Source of the DNA: Pseudideonella sakaiensis
GTDB taxonomy: Bacteria > Pseudomonadota > Gammaproteobacteria > Burkholderiales > Burkholderiaceae_C
Reading direction: 5' to 3'
DNA: 64,000 bases
Assembly (NCBI RefSeq): GCF_001293525.1
Contig: NZ_BBYR01000023.1
Span: forward strand, 46,050-110,049
The notes below the pieces were generated by a model. It saw only the letters and a program-made list of their open reading frames with translations, did not search any database and was not told the DNA's origin. Shown piece by piece: positions 6,711 to 16,655 of the stretch. The translations under genes were made by a program, and so were the position numbers. Positions within the stretch are counted from its first letter, which is position 1. The number at the start of each line of letters is the position of its first letter.

Positions 6711-8236
6711 TTCTCGCTGACCGACAGCCGCTCGCTGATCCAGCGCAGCAGGTCGATCCACATCTGCCGCATCTCGGCATTGGTCGGCGTGCGGATCGCG
6801 CTCGGCAGCTCGATCGTCACCACCGGCACGCCGCGGTGCACGCCGCCGTAGTGGCCGAGCGAGCCGGGGAAGATGCCGACCCGGTCGAGGAAGAGCCGGC
6901 CGAGGCGCTCGGGCGGGATGCTCGGGCCGTCGTAGTCGAGCACGCCGTAGGGCGCGTGCACGCTGACGATCAGGTCGGGCTTCCAGCGCTCCATCGTCTC
7001 CTGCACGAAGCGCGCCTCGGGCTCCGAGAGCGCGGCCGGGCCGGGGTAGCGGCGCGGGTCCTTGCGGGTGCGCTTGGCCCAGTACTCGGGGGCCTCGCGG
7101 TCCCACTGCGGGGTCGGGAAGTTGCGGTTCAGGTCGACGCCGCGGGCGTTGGTGCGGGTCGGCCGCGGCAGCAGCAGCCCGTCCGGATTGACGGCGGGCA
7201 CGAAGCGCCAGTCCATGTCGGCGCCGGTCTCCATCGCATGCGCGATCCAGTGGAAGACCAGCGAGGTCGACGACAGCTCGTCGCCGTGGATGCCGCCGAT
7301 CACCAGCACGCGCGGGCGGCGCCCCGGCTTGGCGCCGTTGCCGGACAGCGCGAGCTCGTGCAGGCGGCTCGTCACCACGTCGCGCTGGTACAGCGGGTAG
7401 CCGTTGACCGAGCGCCCGCTGGAGGCCTGCAGCAGCGCGGCCGTGCACAGGCCCTGCGACAGGTTGGGCAGGCGCCGCACCAGCTGCTCGCAGAAGCCGG
7501 CCGGCTCCATCGCGGCGGCGATCAGCGGCGAGGAGGCGACTGGCGCGGCGGCGGCTGGCGCGGCGGCGGCCTGGGTGGGCTTGGTCGCCGGGGAGGCCGG
7601 CGACGGCCGGGCGCCCGGGGCGCCCGGGGCGCCCGGGGCGCCCGGCGCGGTCGGCGGCGGGGCGGTGGCGGTGGCGGTGGCGGTGGCCGTCGCGGTGGCC
7701 GCAGCGGTGGCAGGCGGCTTCGTCGCCACGGCCGTCGCGGCCGGCTTCGTCGCGGACGAGGCGCCGGCGTCGGCCGAGGCGGCGCGGGCCGGCGCGGTGT
7801 CCGCGGTGCGGGCAGGCGAGCCGTCCGCCGCGCGGGCAGGCGAAACGTCCACGGCGCGGACCGGCGCCGACGCGGGCGGCCGCGCCGGCGCGGCGTCCGC
7901 CGTGCGGGCCGGCGCGGCCGCGACGGGCCGGGCCGGGCCGCCGGCTGGCGGCCGCGGCGCCGCCGACGCGGCGCCGGGGGACGGGGCGCCGCCGGGCGCC
8001 GCCGATCCGGCCCCGCTGCCGGCCGTCGTCGCGGTCGCCGTCGCTGCGGTCGGGGCCGCGGCGGTCGCCGCGGCAGCCGGGGCGAGGGCCGGGGCCGGCC
8101 CCGAGGCCGGGCGCTCCTGGGCAACGGCGGCGCCGGCCAGCGCGGCCAGCCACGCGAACGCCGCCGGCAGGATCGCCCGGCCGGCCGCAGCCGCGCCGGC
8201 CCGCCGCGGCGCGCCCGCCCGGCCGCGGGCGCTCAA
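6707..8236 (-). CDS. Exported M14 peptidase, MpaA-like, with long low-complexity linker
   Basis: About 509 residues. After an N-terminal signal-like segment ([19 protein letters not shown]) comes about 230 residues of Ala/Pro/Thr-rich low-complexity sequence, then an M14 zinc carboxypeptidase domain. Visible motifs are [11 protein letters not shown] with ligands H317 and E320, [48 protein letters not shown] and [18 protein letters not shown]. These match MpaA-type murein-tripeptide amidases, which cut the gamma-D-Glu-meso-diaminopimelate bond. MpaA of E. coli is cytoplasmic; this copy appears exported, which is unusual. Start taken as TTG at 8236 overlapping the proA stop (TTGA); no better start exists. 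It is coupled to ampG downstream. Confidence 0.82.
   Translation of the reverse strand: MSARGRAGAPRRAGAAAAGRAILPAAFAWLAALAGAAVAQERPASGPAPALAPAAAATAAAPTAATATATTAGSGAGSAAPGGAPSPGAASAAPRPPAGGPARPVAAAPARTADAAPARPPASAPVRAVDVSPARAADGSPARTADTAPARAASADAGASSATKPAATAVATKPPATAAATATATATATATAPPPTAPGAPGAPGAPGARPSPASPATKPTQAAAAPAAAAPVASSPLIAAAMEPAGFCEQLVRRLPNLSQGLCTAALLQASSGRSVNGYPLYQRDVVTSRLHELALSGNGAKPGRRPRVLVIGGIHGDELSSTSLVFHWIAHAMETGADMDWRFVPAVNPDGLLLPRPTRTNARGVDLNRNFPTPQWDREAPEYWAKRTRKDPRRYPGPAALSEPEARFVQETMERWKPDLIVSVHAPYGVLDYDGPSIPPERLGRLFLDRVGIFPGSLGHYGGVHRGVPVVTIELPSAIRTPTNAEMRQMWIDLLRWISERLSVSEK
7611..7646. repeat. Four tandem 9-bp units inside the M14 linker
   Basis: Four head-to-tail copies of GCGCCCGGG, the last ending in C, encode a Gly-Ala-Pro run on the minus strand. 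An adjacent GGTGGC-type hexamer tract (about 7661-7690) encodes an alternating Thr-Ala run. Both could change copy number by slippage without shifting the frame. Confidence 0.85.
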
Positions 8237-9513
8237 GTGCGCACCTCGCCCTGGCCCAGCACCACCCACTTCAACGAGGTCAGGCCCTCCAGGCCGACCG
8301 GGCCGCGCGCGTGCAGCTTGTCGGTGCTGATGCCGATCTCGGCGCCCAGGCCGTACTCGAAGCCGTCGGCGAAGCGGGTGGAGGCATTCACCATCACGCT
8401 GGCCGAATCGACCTCGCGCAGGAAGCGCATCGCGCTCGGGTGGTGCTCGGTGAGGATCGCGTCGGTGTGGTGCGAGCCGTGGCGGTTGATGTGGGCGATC
8501 GCCTGGTCCAGCGAGTCGACCAGCTTGATGCTGATCACCGGCGCGAGGTACTCGGTGGCCCAGTCCGCCTCGGTGGCGTCGACCAGCTGCGCGCCGGGCA
8601 CGCCGGCCAGCAGCGCGCGGCTGTCGGCGTCGCAGCGCATCTCCACGCCCTTGGCCGCGAAGACGGCGCCGATCTCCGGCAGGAAGCGCGGCGCGACGGC
8701 GCGGTGCACCAGCAGCGATTCGGCCGCATTGCAGGGGCTGTACTTCTGCGTCTTCGCGTTGTCGGTCACCTTCAGCGCCAGCGCAAGGTTGACCTGGGCG
8801 TCGACGTAGACGTGGCAGTTGCCGTCCAGGTGCTTGATCACCGGCACCCGCGCCTCGCGCGCAATGCGCTCGATCAGGCCCTTGCCGCCGCGCGGGATGA
8901 TCACGTCGACCGCCTCGGGCGACGCGATCAGGTGGCCGACGGCGGCGCGGTCGGTGGTCTCGATCAGCTGCACGGCCTCGGGCGGCAGGCCGGCGTCGAA
9001 CAGCGCGTCCTGCACCAGGCGCCACAGCGCGAGGTTGGAATGGATGGCCTCGGAGCCGCCGCGCAGGATGCAGGCATTGCCGCTCTTGATCGCCAGCGAC
9101 GCGGCCTCGATCGTCACGTTCGGCCGGCTCTCGTAGATCATGCCGAAGACGCCCAGCGGCACGCGCATGCGGCCGACCGAGATGCCGCTCGGGCGGCGCT
9201 TCACGTCGCTGATCTCGCCCACCGGGTCGGGCATCGCGGCGATCTGCTCGCAGCCCTCGGCCACGGTGGCGATGACCTTCTCGCCCAGGCGCAGGCGGTC
9301 GACCATCGGCGCGGCGAGGCCGGCGGCCTCGGCGGCGGCGATGTCGCGGGCATTCGCGGCGGCCAGCGGCGCGCCGGCGGCGCGCAGGCGCCGTGCCAGC
9401 GCGCGCAGCGCCTCGTCCTTGGCCGCGGTGCTCGCGCGCGCCATCTCGTGGGAGGCCGCCCGCGCGGCCCGGCCGATGCGGGCGATGGCGGCGGAGAGGT
9501 CGGTGTCGCTCAT
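8233..9513 (-). CDS. proA: Gamma-glutamyl phosphate reductase
   Basis: A 426-residue NADPH-dependent reductase of the aldehyde dehydrogenase superfamily that makes glutamate-5-semialdehyde for proline synthesis. Conserved blocks are [60 protein letters not shown] and the catalytic-cysteine region [15 protein letters not shown], then [23 protein letters not shown]. Start is the ATG at 9511-9513, which gives the family length; an upstream in-frame ATG at 9570 adds 19 unlikely residues. The stop overlaps the next gene by 4 bases. proB is not in the window. Confidence 0.96.
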   Translation of the reverse strand: MSDTDLSAAIARIGRAARAASHEMARASTAAKDEALRALARRLRAAGAPLAAANARDIAAAEAAGLAAPMVDRLRLGEKVIATVAEGCEQIAAMPDPVGEISDVKRRPSGISVGRMRVPLGVFGMIYESRPNVTIEAASLAIKSGNACILRGGSEAIHSNLALWRLVQDALFDAGLPPEAVQLIETTDRAAVGHLIASPEAVDVIIPRGGKGLIERIAREARVPVIKHLDGNCHVYVDAQVNLALALKVTDNAKTQKYSPCNAAESLLVHRAVAPRFLPEIGAVFAAKGVEMRCDADSRALLAGVPGAQLVDATEADWATEYLAPVISIKLVDSLDQAIAHINRHGSHHTDAILTEHHPSAMRFLREVDSASVMVNASTRFADGFEYGLGAEIGISTDKLHARGPVGLEGLTSLKWVVLGQGEVRT

Positions 9514-9595
9514 GGGGTGGATTGTCTCAGAGGGCTGCCGGCCGGCACCCGCACGGTCGTGGGGTGGCACAGGCGCGAGACGGGGCCCGGCGGGC

Positions 9596-10591
9596 TCATC
9601 CCAGCGCCCCCAGCGCCGCCAGCACGGCCAGCCAGGCCGGCACGGTCAGCGCGAAGGCGAGCGTGCTGACGACGATGGCGGCCGAGGCCTCGGCCTGCAG
9701 CGTGTCGTAGCGCTGCGCGAACAGCAGCGCGTTCGAGCCGGCCGGCAGCGCCGCGGCCACGGTGATCACCGCCAGCGGCAGGCCGCGCAGCCCGAACAGG
9801 CCATGCCCCACCGCCAGCACCAGCGCCGGCAGCAGCAGCAGCTTGACGACCGAGATCCCGGCCGCGGCGCGCCACGCGCCGCCGACGTCGTAGTAGGCCA
9901 GCGACATGCCGATCAGCACCAGGCACAGCGGCACCACCGCCGCGCCGAGCGTGGCCAGCACCTCGTCCACCGGGCCCGGGATGCCCAGGCCGCCCAGGTT
10001 CCACGCGAGCCCGGCCAGCACCGGCAGCACCACCGGGTGCACCAGGGTGTTGCGCGCGGTGGCAGCCAGCGTCGCGCCCAGGCGCGGCCGCGGCTCGCCC
10101 GCGCGCGGGCCGGCGCGGGCCAGGTCCAGCTCCACCGCGGCCGTCTGCAGCGTCAGCAGCGTCAGCGCATGCAGGCTGACCAGCGTCACGTGCAGCGCCA
10201 GCCCGGCCTCGCCGAACAGCGCCGCCGACAGCGGCACGCCCACCTGCACCGTGTTGCCGAACACGCAGGACAGCGCCCGCACGCTCGGCGCCGCCGGCAT
10301 CTGCCGGGCCTGCGGGCGGCGGCGCTGCAGCAGGTAGACCGCGCCCATCACCGCCACCACCGGCAGGAAGAAGGCGGCCAGCGTGCGCCAGGGCAGCGCC
10401 GCCAGGTCGATGCGCGCGGTGGTGCGCAGCAGCAGCGCCGGCACGAAGATGTAGAAGGCGGCGTAGGACAGGGTGCGCGCCGGGTCGCCGTCGCGGTCGT
10501 CGGGGCTGAGCCAGCGGGCCCGGCCGACCAGGTAGCCGAGGGCGACGATCGCGACGATCGCGAGCAGCTTGGTCAGCAGCACGAGGGACAT
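9596..10591 (-). CDS. AEC family transporter
   Basis: A 331-residue membrane protein of the auxin-efflux-carrier family, bacterial members of which move small organic acids or unknown solutes. About ten transmembrane helices are visible in two five-helix halves separated by a hydrophilic Arg/Pro-rich loop (about residues 160-180). Typical family sequences include [53 protein letters not shown] and [20 protein letters not shown]. The gene is complete and stands alone between ubiH and proA; its substrate cannot be told from sequence. Confidence 0.88.
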   Translation of the reverse strand: MSLVLLTKLLAIVAIVALGYLVGRARWLSPDDRDGDPARTLSYAAFYIFVPALLLRTTARIDLAALPWRTLAAFFLPVVAVMGAVYLLQRRRPQARQMPAAPSVRALSCVFGNTVQVGVPLSAALFGEAGLALHVTLVSLHALTLLTLQTAAVELDLARAGPRAGEPRPRLGATLAATARNTLVHPVVLPVLAGLAWNLGGLGIPGPVDEVLATLGAAVVPLCLVLIGMSLAYYDVGGAWRAAAGISVVKLLLLPALVLAVGHGLFGLRGLPLAVITVAAALPAGSNALLFAQRYDTLQAEASAAIVVSTLAFALTVPAWLAVLAALGALG

Positions 10592-10748
10592 CGGCGCATT
10601 GTCCCGCAGGCACGGGTTTTCCCGCGGTCGGGGGCGTGCACGGGCGCCGGGGCGACCGTCGCGGGCGCGCGGCCGAGGCGCCGGGCCGTGGCGGCCCGGG
10701 AGCCCGGCGGCCCGGAGCCCGAGGCGTGGCCGCCGTCCCGCGGGCCGC

Positions 10749-12008
10749 TCAGCGCGAGCCGAACATCATCCGCCGCGCCAGCAGCGAGCGCACCGGGCCG
10801 AGCGCCTGCAGCGCCGCCATGCCGGCGCCGCGGGCCAGGCCGGCGCCGGGCAGCGTCCAGGTGAAGCTGCGCGCGAGGAAATCGGTGGCGGCGATCATCG
10901 CCCAGCGGTCCGGGGCGCGGCGGCGCTCGACGCGGCGCAGCGCGGCGTCCAGGTCCGGCCCGTCGTGCAGCGCCTCCACCAGCTCGTGCGCATCGCGCAG
11001 CCCGAGGTTCAGGCCCTGCCCGGCCACCGGGTGCAGGGTCTGGGCCGCGTTGCCGATGCGCACCACCCGGCCGTCCACCAGCCGGCGCTCGGCGTTCAGG
11101 CCGAGCGGAAAGCGCTTCAGCGGCGACACGGCGGTGATCGGCCCGACCTCGGCCGGGAAGACGGTGTTCAGCAGCGCCAGGCGCTGGGCCTCGTCCAGCG
11201 CGGCGACCGGGTCGGCGTCGCTGGCGACGCACCAGACCAGCGCCGCGCGCCCCGGCCGCAGCGGCAGCAGCGCCGCCGGCCCCTCGCGGGTGAAGCGCTC
11301 CCAGGCCACGCCGGGCGGCGCCGCCGGCACCTCCACCTGGCCGACCCAGGCGGTCTGCCGGTAGTCGTGCGCCAGGCCCTTGCGGGCCTGCTCGGCGAAC
11401 ACGCCGCCCTCGGCGACCACCGCCAGGTCGTGCGTCTCGGCGATGCCGGCGTCCACCTCGACGCCGCCGGGCACCGGCTTGAGCGCCGCCACCGGCGTGC
11501 CGAAGCGCGCCAGGCAGCGCTGCGGCTCCGCGGCGCAGCGCGCCAGCCAGGCGGCCTGCATCGGCGCGACGATCGCACCGTAGGCGACCACCGCGCCGAG
11601 CTGCGCCACGCCCTCGTCGGCCGCGCGGATGCACACCCGAGGCCCGTCGCCCGGGCCGCGCCACAGCGCCTGCGCGAGCGGCCCCAGCACGGCCGGCTGC
11701 TGCGAGACCTGCACCTCGGTGATCGGCTGCGACGCGGCCTCGATGCCGCCGCGCCATACGCCCAGCCACTGCAGCAGCTGCACGCTGCCGAGCGACAGCG
11801 CCAGCGTGCGCGCATCGGCGCCCACGTCCTTGTCGAGCGGGCGGGCGTCGAAGACCGTGATGCGCGCCTGCGGCAGCGCCTCGGCGGCGCGCAGCGCCAG
11901 CGCCAGCCCGGCCGGGCCGGCGCCGACGACGGCCAGGCTCGGTGCCGACGCGGGCAGCGGCACGGCGGCGGCGGGCGGCGCCTCGGCGAGCGGTTCGGGA
12001 TCGACCAT
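10749..12008 (-). CDS. ubiH: UbiH-type FAD-dependent hydroxylase of ubiquinone biosynthesis
   Basis: A 419-residue flavoprotein monooxygenase of the UbiH/UbiF/Coq6 family. The N-terminal Rossmann fingerprint is LAVVGAGPAGLALALRAAEA; the C-terminal motif RIGNAAQTLHPVAGQGLNLG, with Asn in place of Asp in the usual GD motif, is the UbiH signature, followed by LRDAHELVEAL. UbiH carries out the C4 hydroxylation in ubiquinone synthesis. UbiF or UbiI paralogues remain possible because the family is hard to separate by eye. Start is the ATG at 12006-12008, 51 bp from the divergent SPFH gene, so the two share a short promoter region. Confidence 0.85.
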   Translation of the reverse strand: MVDPEPLAEAPPAAAVPLPASAPSLAVVGAGPAGLALALRAAEALPQARITVFDARPLDKDVGADARTLALSLGSVQLLQWLGVWRGGIEAASQPITEVQVSQQPAVLGPLAQALWRGPGDGPRVCIRAADEGVAQLGAVVAYGAIVAPMQAAWLARCAAEPQRCLARFGTPVAALKPVPGGVEVDAGIAETHDLAVVAEGGVFAEQARKGLAHDYRQTAWVGQVEVPAAPPGVAWERFTREGPAALLPLRPGRAALVWCVASDADPVAALDEAQRLALLNTVFPAEVGPITAVSPLKRFPLGLNAERRLVDGRVVRIGNAAQTLHPVAGQGLNLGLRDAHELVEALHDGPDLDAALRRVERRRAPDRWAMIAATDFLARSFTWTLPGAGLARGAGMAALQALGPVRSLLARRMMFGSR

Positions 12009-12059
12009 GGGCCGTATTATTCGCCGCACCCGCACGGTCGCGGGCTCGGGAGCACGGCC

Positions 12060-13130
12060 ATGGCGCTGATGGATTTCATCAAGAAACAGTTCATCGACAT
12101 CCTGGAGTGGACGGAGGACGGCGACGGCACGCTCGCGTGGCGCTTCCCGATGGCCGGCAACGAGATCCAGTACGGCGCCTCGCTGACGGTGCGCGAGAGC
12201 CAGATGGCCGTCTTCGTCAACGAGGGCAAGGTGGCCGACGTGTTCGGCCCCGGGATGTACAAGCTGACGACGCAGACCATCCCCGTCCTGACCTACCTGA
12301 AGAACTGGGACAAGCTGTTCCAGAGCCCGTTCAAGAGCGACCTCTACTTCTTCAGCACCCGCCAGCAGATCGACCAGCGCTGGGGCACCACCCAGCCGGT
12401 CACGGTGCGCGACAAGGACTTCGGCGCCGTGCGCCTGCGCGCCTTCGGCAACTACGCCTACCGCATCGTCGACCCGAAGGCCTTCTACACCGAGATCTCC
12501 GGCACGCGCGATCGCTACACCGTGGCCGAGCTGGACGGCCAGCTGCGCGCGCTGATGCTGCAGCACATCTCGGATGCGGTGGCCGGCAGCGGCATCGCCT
12601 TCCTCGACCTGGCGGCCAACCAGGTCGAGTTCGCGGCGCAGCTGAAGGCCGCCACCGCGCCGGCCTTCGCGAAGCTCGGGCTGGGGCTGGAGACGGTGAC
12701 GCTGCAGAACGTGTCGCTGCCCGAGGAGCTGCAGAAGATCCTCGACCAGAAGATCGGCATGGGCATGATCGGCAACGACATGGGCAAGTTCATGCAGTAC
12801 CAGACGGCCCAGTCGATCCCGAAGTTCGCCGAAGGCGGCGGGGGCGGCGGCGGCGTGGCCGGCGATGCGATGGGCCTGGGCGCCGGCGTGGCGCTCGGCC
12901 AGGTGATGGCGCAGCAGCTGTCGCAGGGCCTGCAGGGCGGCGGCGCCGCGGCGGGCCTGCAGGGCGGCGGCGCCGCGGCGGCCCAGCCGGCGCCGGCCGC
13001 GCCGGCGGCGATCCGGCCCGACGAGGTGATGGCCACGCTCGAGAAGCTGGCCGACCTGAAGGCCAAGGGCATCCTGACCCAGGATGAGTTCGACGCGAAG
13101 AAGGCCGAGCTCCTGAAGAAGCTGGTGTAA
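12060..13130 (+). CDS. SPFH (band 7) domain protein with C-terminal SHOCT domain
   Basis: A 356-residue protein of the YdjI/virion-core-like SPFH family. The N-terminal segment (MALMDFIKKQFIDILEW) is amphipathic and could bind membrane; residues about 30-240 form the SPFH core (QMAVFVNEGKVADVFGPGMY, LYFFSTRQQIDQRWGTTQPV, LRAFGNYAYRIVDPKAFY). A glycine-rich linker with a GLQGGGAAA duplication precedes a SHOCT domain (IRPDEVMATLEKLADLKAKG, ILTQDEFDAKKAELL). Proteins of this type organise membrane microdomains and often travel with DUF4178 and DUF350 genes, as here: the next gene starts 9 bases downstream. Start is the ATG at 12060. Confidence 0.88.
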   Translation: MALMDFIKKQFIDILEWTEDGDGTLAWRFPMAGNEIQYGASLTVRESQMAVFVNEGKVADVFGPGMYKLTTQTIPVLTYLKNWDKLFQSPFKSDLYFFSTRQQIDQRWGTTQPVTVRDKDFGAVRLRAFGNYAYRIVDPKAFYTEISGTRDRYTVAELDGQLRALMLQHISDAVAGSGIAFLDLAANQVEFAAQLKAATAPAFAKLGLGLETVTLQNVSLPEELQKILDQKIGMGMIGNDMGKFMQYQTAQSIPKFAEGGGGGGGVAGDAMGLGAGVALGQVMAQQLSQGLQGGGAAAGLQGGGAAAAQPAPAAPAAIRPDEVMATLEKLADLKAKGILTQDEFDAKKAELLKKLV

Positions 13131-13139
13131 GCCCGCGCC

Positions 13140-14756
13140 TTGGCCGACGCGCCCTCGCCCCAACGCAGCTACCGCGCCGCCTGCCCGAACTGCGGCGCGC
13201 CGGTCGATTTCCGCTCGCCGGCCTCGGCGTTCGCGGTCTGCAGCTACTGTCGCAGCACGATCGTGCGCGACGGCGAGGCGCTGCGCCGCACCGGCCAGGC
13301 CGCCGAGCTGTTCGACGACCACTCGCCGCTGCAGCTGGGCGCGTCCGGCACCTACCTCGGGCGCCCGTTCACGCTGGTCGGGCGCCTGCAGTACCGCACC
13401 GACCAGGGCACCTGGAACGAATGGCACGCACTGTTCGACGCCGGGCCCGACGGGCAGCCGCGCCCGGCCTGGCTGTCCGAGGACAACGGCCGCTACGTGC
13501 TGGCGCTGGAGGCGCCGCTGGGCGAGGCGGCGCCGCCGGCCGAGGCCCTGGTCGCGGGCCAGCGGCTGACGCTGGCGGGCCAGGCCTGGAGCGTGGCCTC
13601 GGTGGTCGAGGCCACGCTGATCGCGGCGCAGGGCGAGCTGCCGGCCCCGCCGGTCACCGGCCGGCCCTTCACCGTGGCCGACCTGCGCAACGTGCGCGAC
13701 GAGGTGGCCACGCTCGACTACGGCGAGCCGGCCGCGCCGCGCTGGTCGCTCGGGCGCCCGGTGGCGCTGTCGGAGCTGGCGATGCGCGGGCTGGCCGAGG
13801 CCAGCGAGAAGACGCTCGGCGGGCGCGGCGTCAGCTGCCCGAACTGCGGGGCAGCGCTGCAGGTGACGCTGGAGAGCACGCAGTCGATCGTCTGCACCGA
13901 GTGCAAGGCGGTGGTCGATGTGTCCGGCGGGGTCGGGGCCGAGCTGTCGCACTACGTGCAGGAGAACGCGCAGGACGGCGGCACGCCGCAGATCCCGCTC
14001 GGGCGCACCGGCACGCTGGCGATCGCCGGTCGCGGCGGCACGCCGCAGCCGCTGCCGTGGCAGGTCGTCGGCTACGTCGAGCGCTGCGAGGTGCCGGAGG
14101 ATCCCGAGGACGAGCAGGTCGTCTGGCGCGAGTACCTGCTCTACCACCGCAGCGAGGGCTTCGCCTTCCTCGTCGACGCCGAGGACGGCTGGAGCTGGAC
14201 CGCGCCGCTGACCGGCGTGCCCGAGCTGCGCGGCGACGCCGCGCGCTGGCGCGGCGAGGACTACCGCAAGCTCTACGACTACCAGGGCAAGGTCACCTAC
14301 GTGCTCGGCGAGTTTTACTGGAAGCTCGCGCGCGACGAACGCACCTTCAACACCGACTACGCCGGCACCGGCGCGGCCAGCCGCAAGCGCCTGAACCGGG
14401 AGCGCACCGGCGAGGGCCGCACGCAGGAGATCGTCTGGTCGGCCGGCGAGACGATGGCGGCCGAGACGGTGCGGCGCGCCTTCCAGCTGCCCGAGGCCGC
14501 GGCGGCCGCGCTGCGCCGCGACGCGACCCCGACCTCGACCAACGCCTCCTCGCTGCTGGCCAAGCTGTTCTTCTGGGCCTTCGTGATCGTGGTGCTGCTG
14601 ATCCTGTTCCGCTGCAGCGGCGACGACGAGTGCGACGGCCTGCGCGAGCGCTACGGCGCGGCGTCGGCCGAGTACCAGAACTGCCAGGCCTCGAACCGCG
14701 CGCGCACCGGCGGCGGCTCGTACGGCGGCTTCAGCTCGGGCGGCAGCCACAAGTAG
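13140..14756 (+). CDS. DUF4178 zinc-ribbon membrane-anchored protein
   Basis: A 538-residue protein beginning with TTG 9 bases after the SPFH stop. It has two zinc ribbons, CPNCG/CSYC at about residues 16-38 and CPNCG/CTEC at about 232-258. Each is followed by a DUF4178 beta-barrel-like repeat (GRPFTLVGRLQYRTDQGTWN; PWQVVGYVERCEVPEDPEDE). Near the C-terminus is one transmembrane helix (KLFFWAFVIVVLLILF) and a short Cys-containing Gly/Ser-rich tail. It therefore looks like a cytoplasmic domain tethered to the inner membrane. The biochemical function of DUF4178 is not known; linkage to SPFH, DUF350 and spermidine-synthase-like genes is recurrent in bacteria. Confidence 0.85.
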   Translation: MADAPSPQRSYRAACPNCGAPVDFRSPASAFAVCSYCRSTIVRDGEALRRTGQAAELFDDHSPLQLGASGTYLGRPFTLVGRLQYRTDQGTWNEWHALFDAGPDGQPRPAWLSEDNGRYVLALEAPLGEAAPPAEALVAGQRLTLAGQAWSVASVVEATLIAAQGELPAPPVTGRPFTVADLRNVRDEVATLDYGEPAAPRWSLGRPVALSELAMRGLAEASEKTLGGRGVSCPNCGAALQVTLESTQSIVCTECKAVVDVSGGVGAELSHYVQENAQDGGTPQIPLGRTGTLAIAGRGGTPQPLPWQVVGYVERCEVPEDPEDEQVVWREYLLYHRSEGFAFLVDAEDGWSWTAPLTGVPELRGDAARWRGEDYRKLYDYQGKVTYVLGEFYWKLARDERTFNTDYAGTGAASRKRLNRERTGEGRTQEIVWSAGETMAAETVRRAFQLPEAAAAALRRDATPTSTNASSLLAKLFFWAFVIVVLLILFRCSGDDECDGLRERYGAASAEYQNCQASNRARTGGGSYGGFSSGGSHK

Positions 14757-14802
14757 CGGCCGCGCACGCCCCCTCCCCCGACCCTTCCCCGAGGAGCCTT
14801 CC

Positions 14803-15027
14803 ATGATGGGCATCGAATGGATGAAACCCGCCGTCTTCTTCGGCTCGATCCTCTACGCGCTGATCGGCGTCGCGGTGTTCTGGATCACCTTCATCATCAT
14901 CGACAAGATCACGCCGTATGACCTGTGGGCCGAGATCGTCGAGAAGAAGAACATGGCGCTGGCGATCGTGGTCGGCGCGATGTGCATCGCGATCGGGCTG
15001 ATCGTCTCGGCGGCGGTGCACGGCTGA
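14803..15027 (+). CDS. DUF350 family two-helix membrane protein
   Basis: A 74-residue inner-membrane protein with two hydrophobic helices (about 10-32 and 51-72) separated by the conserved-type polar loop FIIIDKITPYDLWAEIVEKK with NMALAIVVGAMCIAIG following. This matches half of a typical DUF350/UPF0719 (YjfL) protein, which often has two such units, so it probably dimerises. A GAGGAG ribosome-binding site lies about 6 bases before the ATG. It sits between the DUF4178 gene and the membrane spermidine-synthase-like gene, consistent with a shared complex. Function is unknown. Confidence 0.87.
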   Translation: MMGIEWMKPAVFFGSILYALIGVAVFWITFIIIDKITPYDLWAEIVEKKNMALAIVVGAMCIAIGLIVSAAVHG

Positions 15028-15035
15028 GGCCGTCC

Positions 15036-16613
15036 GTGGCCGCCGTGCCGCATCCCGGCGGGGTGCCGGCCGACGCGACGCCGCCGTCGCGGGTGCGGCC
15101 GGCCGAGCTCGCGCTGCTGGTCTCGGTCTTCGTGGTGGCGGCCTGCGGGCTGCTCTACGAGCTGGCCGCGGGCGCGCTCGCGAGCTACCTGCTGGGCGAC
15201 TCGGTGCTGCAGTTCTCCACCGTGATCGGCGCCTACCTGTTCGCGATGGGCATCGGCTCCTGGCTGTCGCGCTACATCGAGCGGCAGCTGGTGGCGAACT
15301 TCCTGCGCATCGAGCTGCTGGTCGGCCTGGTCGGCGGGCTGCTGCCGGCGGCGCTGTTCGCGCTGTACAACGTCGCGCCGTCGTCCTTCCGCTTCGCGCT
15401 CTACGGCCTGGTGCTGGCGGTGGGCACGCTGGTGGGGCTGGAGATCCCGCTGGTGATGCGCATCCTGAAGCGCCACTTCAGCGAGCGCTATGCGCTGAAG
15501 GACCTGGTCTCGCAGGTGCTGACCTTCGACTACCTGGGCGCACTGGCGGTGTCGGTGGCCTTCCCGCTGGTGCTGGTGCCGCAGCTCGGGCTGATCCGCA
15601 CCGGGGCCTTCTTCGGGCTGCTGAACGCCGGCGTCGCGGTCTGGACGCTGTGGCTGTTCCGCGCCGAGCTGCGCGCCGTCGGCGCGCACCTGCTGGCCTG
15701 CGCGCTGACGGTGGCGGCGCTGGTGGCCGCCTTCGCCGGCGCCGAGCGCATCACCACCTGGGCCGAGGACCGCTTCTACGCCGACGGCGTGCTCTACAGC
15801 GCCACCAGCCCCTACCAGCGCGTCGTCGTGACCGCGGGCAAGGCCGGCGTGCGCCTGTTCCTGAACGGCAACCTGCAGTTCCACTCGCGCGACGAGTACC
15901 GCTACCACGAGGCCCTGGTGCACCCGGCGATGGCGGCGCACCGCGCGCCGCGCCGTGTGCTGGTGCTGGGCGGCGGCGACGGCCTGGCGGTGCGCGAGGT
16001 GCTGAAGTACCCGGCGGTGGAGCAGGTGACCCTGGTCGAGCTCGACCCGCACATGACCACGCTGTTCCGCGAGCAGCCGCTGCTGCGGCGCCTGAACGCC
16101 GACGCGCTGCACTCGCCGAAGCTGCGCATCGTGAACGCCGATGCCTTCACCTGGCTGGAGCAGGACACGGGCGTCTACGACGTGGTGATCGTCGACTTCC
16201 CGGACCCGACCAACTTCGCGATCGGCAAGCTCTACACCAGCAGCTTCTACCGCCTCGTCGACCACCACCTCGCCGCCGGCGGCTACGTGACCGTGCAGAC
16301 CACCTCGCCGCTGATCGCGCGGCGCAGCTTCTGGACGGTGGTCGCCACGCTGGAGGCCGTCGGCCTCTCGACGGCGCCCTACCACGTGCATGTGCCGAGC
16401 TTCGGCGAATGGGGCTTCGTGCTCGCCGGCCGCCGGCCCTGGGCCGCGCCGGAGGCGTTGCCGCCAGGCCTGCGCTTCCTCGACCTGGCCGGCCTGCCGG
16501 CGCTGTTCCAGTTCCCGCCCGACATGGCGCGCGTGCCGGCCGAGGAGAACCGCCTGTCGAACCAGGTGCTGGTGCGGCAGTACGAGCAGGAATGGGGCAA
16601 GGTGCACTGGTGA
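15036..16613 (+). CDS. Membrane-anchored spermidine synthase-like enzyme
   Basis: About 525 residues. The N-terminal half has seven predicted transmembrane helices (about residues 25-240). The C-terminal half is a polyamine aminopropyltransferase domain: ATSPYQRVVVT, RDEYRYHEALVHP, the SAM-site motif VLVLGGGDGLAVREVL, VELDP, and the catalytic-type VIVDFPDPTNF. Such enzymes transfer an aminopropyl group from decarboxylated S-adenosylmethionine to an amine; the acceptor here is unknown and could be membrane-associated. Start set at GTG 15036, 8 bases after the DUF350 stop; GTG 15045 is an alternative. No S-adenosylmethionine decarboxylase gene is adjacent, although these clusters often include one. 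Confidence 0.87.
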   Translation: MAAVPHPGGVPADATPPSRVRPAELALLVSVFVVAACGLLYELAAGALASYLLGDSVLQFSTVIGAYLFAMGIGSWLSRYIERQLVANFLRIELLVGLVGGLLPAALFALYNVAPSSFRFALYGLVLAVGTLVGLEIPLVMRILKRHFSERYALKDLVSQVLTFDYLGALAVSVAFPLVLVPQLGLIRTGAFFGLLNAGVAVWTLWLFRAELRAVGAHLLACALTVAALVAAFAGAERITTWAEDRFYADGVLYSATSPYQRVVVTAGKAGVRLFLNGNLQFHSRDEYRYHEALVHPAMAAHRAPRRVLVLGGGDGLAVREVLKYPAVEQVTLVELDPHMTTLFREQPLLRRLNADALHSPKLRIVNADAFTWLEQDTGVYDVVIVDFPDPTNFAIGKLYTSSFYRLVDHHLAAGGYVTVQTTSPLIARRSFWTVVATLEAVGLSTAPYHVHVPSFGEWGFVLAGRRPWAAPEALPPGLRFLDLAGLPALFQFPPDMARVPAEENRLSNQVLVRQYEQEWGKVHW

Positions 16614-16625
16614 GCCCGCCGGGCC

Positions 16626-16655
16626 GCCCCGTCCGTCGGCGCCCCGTCCGTCGGC
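16626..16655. repeat. Perfect 15-bp tandem duplication
   Basis: GCCCCGTCCGTCGGC occurs twice head to tail in the 147-bp gap between the spermidine-synthase-like gene and the DUF2306 gene. No T-rich tract follows, so it is not an obvious terminator. Confidence 0.8.

Noticed and set aside
7500..8100. A CRISPR-like or minisatellite array
   Set aside because: The repetition is codon-scale low complexity (Ala, Pro, Thr) inside the M14 peptidase linker, without unique spacers.
10749..14813. A 1354-codon minus-strand open frame across the SPFH and DUF4178 genes
   Set aside because: Only its 3' part (10749-12008, ubiH) is a real protein. The rest is the Arg/His/Gln-rich antisense shadow of plus-strand genes with clear domains, a normal effect of extreme GC3.
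15036..16613. An ordinary soluble spermidine synthase (speE)
   Set aside because: Seven N-terminal transmembrane helices and the missing adjacent speD argue for the membrane-anchored subfamily, so the symbol was not assigned.
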